From Loxodes magnus (lineage: Eukaryota > Ciliophora > Karyorelictea > Loxodida > Loxodidae), in NCBI GenBank assembly GCA_946699065.1, contig CAMPDV010000255.1, forward strand, positions 62,001 through 126,000: DNA of 64,000 nucleotides, written 5' to 3'. Each line of letters opens with the position of its first letter. Within the stretch, counting starts at the first letter, position 1. The notes under the pieces are model-generated. The model did no database searches. It was given only the letters and a program-made list of their open reading frames with translations, and was not told where the DNA came from. The position numbers were made by a program, and so were the translations under genes. Positions 62,801 to 64,000 of the stretch are shown piece after piece.

Positions 62801-63687
62801 GCTTATTATTAATTACGATACCAATTTCAATCCTGTCAAAGCCTCATTTTTAAGATATGAAATATCCTTATTTGCACATAAAAATGAAGCCTTAAGCAAT
62901 AATGGTAGAATATGTAATGTAGCTTTTATTAATTTTCATATAAAGAATAATAAAAGAAGACAATTAATTTATTTATGGAATAGTCAGCATTATTATTTTA
63001 CAAATCTATATCATATTTTTCTACTTCCAATGGCCTTACAGTTATGACAGAATCAATTGCTATTAGTTCTATTTGCTAATTGCTAATCTTAGCTTTTATA
63101 TTTTCACTACAGCTGCAATAGCAAAATAGACTCATATTTCTATTATGCTTATTATATTCCTACTATTATTAGTAGCTGTTTTGATTATTTTCTATTTCCA
63201 TCAGAAGAAATATACTAAGTTTCTTCAAAGAAATTAAGTAGACACTATCCAGTTATTTAGATTTGCCTTCTAGTTAGGATCAAACATTTAGATGCTACAA
63301 TAGCACTTAAGCCAACAAAAATTAAGAATTCAGGAACTTTGGAATATATAATAAAAAGAATAAACGCCATCAATCAGTAATATTCCACAAGATAAAGAGG
63401 AATCTGGATAATAAGAACTATTTTAACTCAGCGCATCAAAAGTAGAAAATTAAAAAAAATAAATTAATGAATTTAAAGAAAAACAGATGTAAATATTCGA
63501 GTCCAAGAAATGTAAAGCATAAAATGATGGCTAGAAATTTTTAAAGAAAACTTTAATAAATCAAAACGAAAGTTCCGAATTAAGCATTTCATAAAATTTA
63601 CTTTCCAGCGAAAAAACTCAGAACATAACTATATTATCGTAAGATTTTATTCAGAATATAATCTGCAGCCTAAAAGTAAAAAAATGA
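59851..63687 (+). CDS. Large receptor: signal peptide, two PBP1/ANF-receptor-like regions, about eight TM segments
   Basis: One uninterrupted frame of 1278 codons from ATG 59851 to TGA 63685-63687, with TAA/TAG as Gln and TGA as Trp. Residues 1-26 (MRQLIKMLNALVVFLNLIYV...) are a signal peptide. Residues about 27-370 resemble a first type-1 periplasmic-binding-like fold (VPYIYPSYESEGRFLNEFLK). Residues about 370-770 are a second, better one: AVQDTIRCGAEDANRRKG, VQIPFLSVNQDSS, KWEQIGIYVEN, WDEAYIIAHALKELI, and FIGCSGRVQFNSQNFRAY at the position of the conserved F-x-G-x-x-G-x-V-x-F. TM candidates start at about 792, 831, 877, 916, 975, 1041, 1069 and 1097. The cytoplasmic tail (about 1118-1278) is Gln/Lys-rich with a coiled-coil start (MLQQHLSQQKLRIQELWNIQ). 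Such architecture (class C GPCR-like) fits a surface chemoreceptor. Three more in-frame TGAs follow within 30 nt. No intron detected. Confidence 0.85.
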
Positions 63688-64000
63688 AAGCAAGAATGAT
63701 TAGGAAGTTGATGAGCTAAAAGACGATTGAAACTTTTGATTATAAACTTATTTTAAAGAAAAAATCAAATTATATTGTTTATTTTATTTCTTCTTTATTT
63801 ACTAAATAGTTTCTCTTATTATTAATTAATTTATATGATTTAGATATAATAAAAAGTCATACAAAAAGGTAAGGAAAATTAAAAGAGAAAACAATATGAA
63901 AATTAAAATTATCTGATACCTATTTTAAATAAATAAAAGCATTCAATGGATAATACCATATCTCTCTTAAATTTAAATAAACCATTAAAATCTATTTCGA
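63688..64000. other. 3' flank of the receptor gene
   Basis: A/T-rich. It begins with in-frame TGA codons at 63697, 63709 and 63712. No further gene seen before the window ends. Confidence 0.5.

Noticed and set aside
62757..63047. 96-codon frame inside the receptor gene
   Set aside because: Out-of-frame shadow of the receptor's transmembrane region.
1..64000. CRISPR array, bacterial operons or integrated bacterial DNA
   Set aside because: No regularly spaced repeats with unique spacers and no ribosome-binding-site-led genes. Codon use and tRNA structure are eukaryotic.

Overview
The window looks like nuclear DNA of a ciliate with a fully reassigned genetic code, most likely a karyorelictean such as a Loxodes-like species. 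The DNA is extremely AT-rich. Read with the standard code it has no open frame longer than about 100 codons, yet long, well-formed proteins appear when TAA and TAG are read as Gln and TGA as Trp. Homologous copies inside the window confirm this: TAA alternates with CAA, and TGA alternates with TGG, at the same positions. Every gene whose end can be placed appears to end at TGA. That matches the karyorelict code, in which UGA is both Trp and stop. It fits the Condylostoma code less well, because there all three stop codons also terminate. The genus is inference.

Layout. (1) About 0-43 kb is gene-poor AT-rich DNA holding eight dispersed copies (HK1-HK8) of one roughly 320-residue gene family. 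Its exon 1 resembles a histidine-kinase ATPase (HATPase_c) domain whose nucleotide-binding motifs have decayed. The copies carry introns of only about 14-19 nt. Six copies form three convergent inverted pairs (HK1/HK2, HK4/HK5, HK7/HK8), two of them nearly identical. HK4, HK7 and HK8 are intact; HK1, HK2, HK3 and HK6 carry frameshifts; HK5 lacks its ends.
(2) Between these, and above all at 35-52 kb, lie short retroelements of two kinds. S elements are SINE-like, with different bodies but a shared, covarying 3' hairpin and an (ATTT)n tail. G elements encode a coiled-coil protein with a CCHC zinc knuckle and end in a (TTA)n tail. Target-site duplications of 15, 17 and 25 bp are visible, including one nested insertion. 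No reverse transcriptase was found.
(3) Two GC-rich, strongly structured islands (about 10.26-10.6 kb and 34.56-34.85 kb) are candidate non-coding RNAs. A third island (47.65-47.83 kb) is unexplained.
(4) At 52-55 kb there are two ordinary tRNA genes, Thr(AGT) and Cys(GCA).
(5) At 59.85-63.69 kb lies one large intact gene. Its 1278-residue product has a signal peptide, two tandem periplasmic-binding-like (ANF-receptor-type) regions and about eight transmembrane segments, so it is probably a chemosensory receptor.

There is no operon logic. The window is mostly a record of gene-family duplication, gene conversion and target-primed retrotransposition, next to one conventional receptor gene and two tRNA genes. 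Because all 64 codons can be sense, absence of stops says nothing about coding potential. Small genes in the stretches called non-coding could have been missed.
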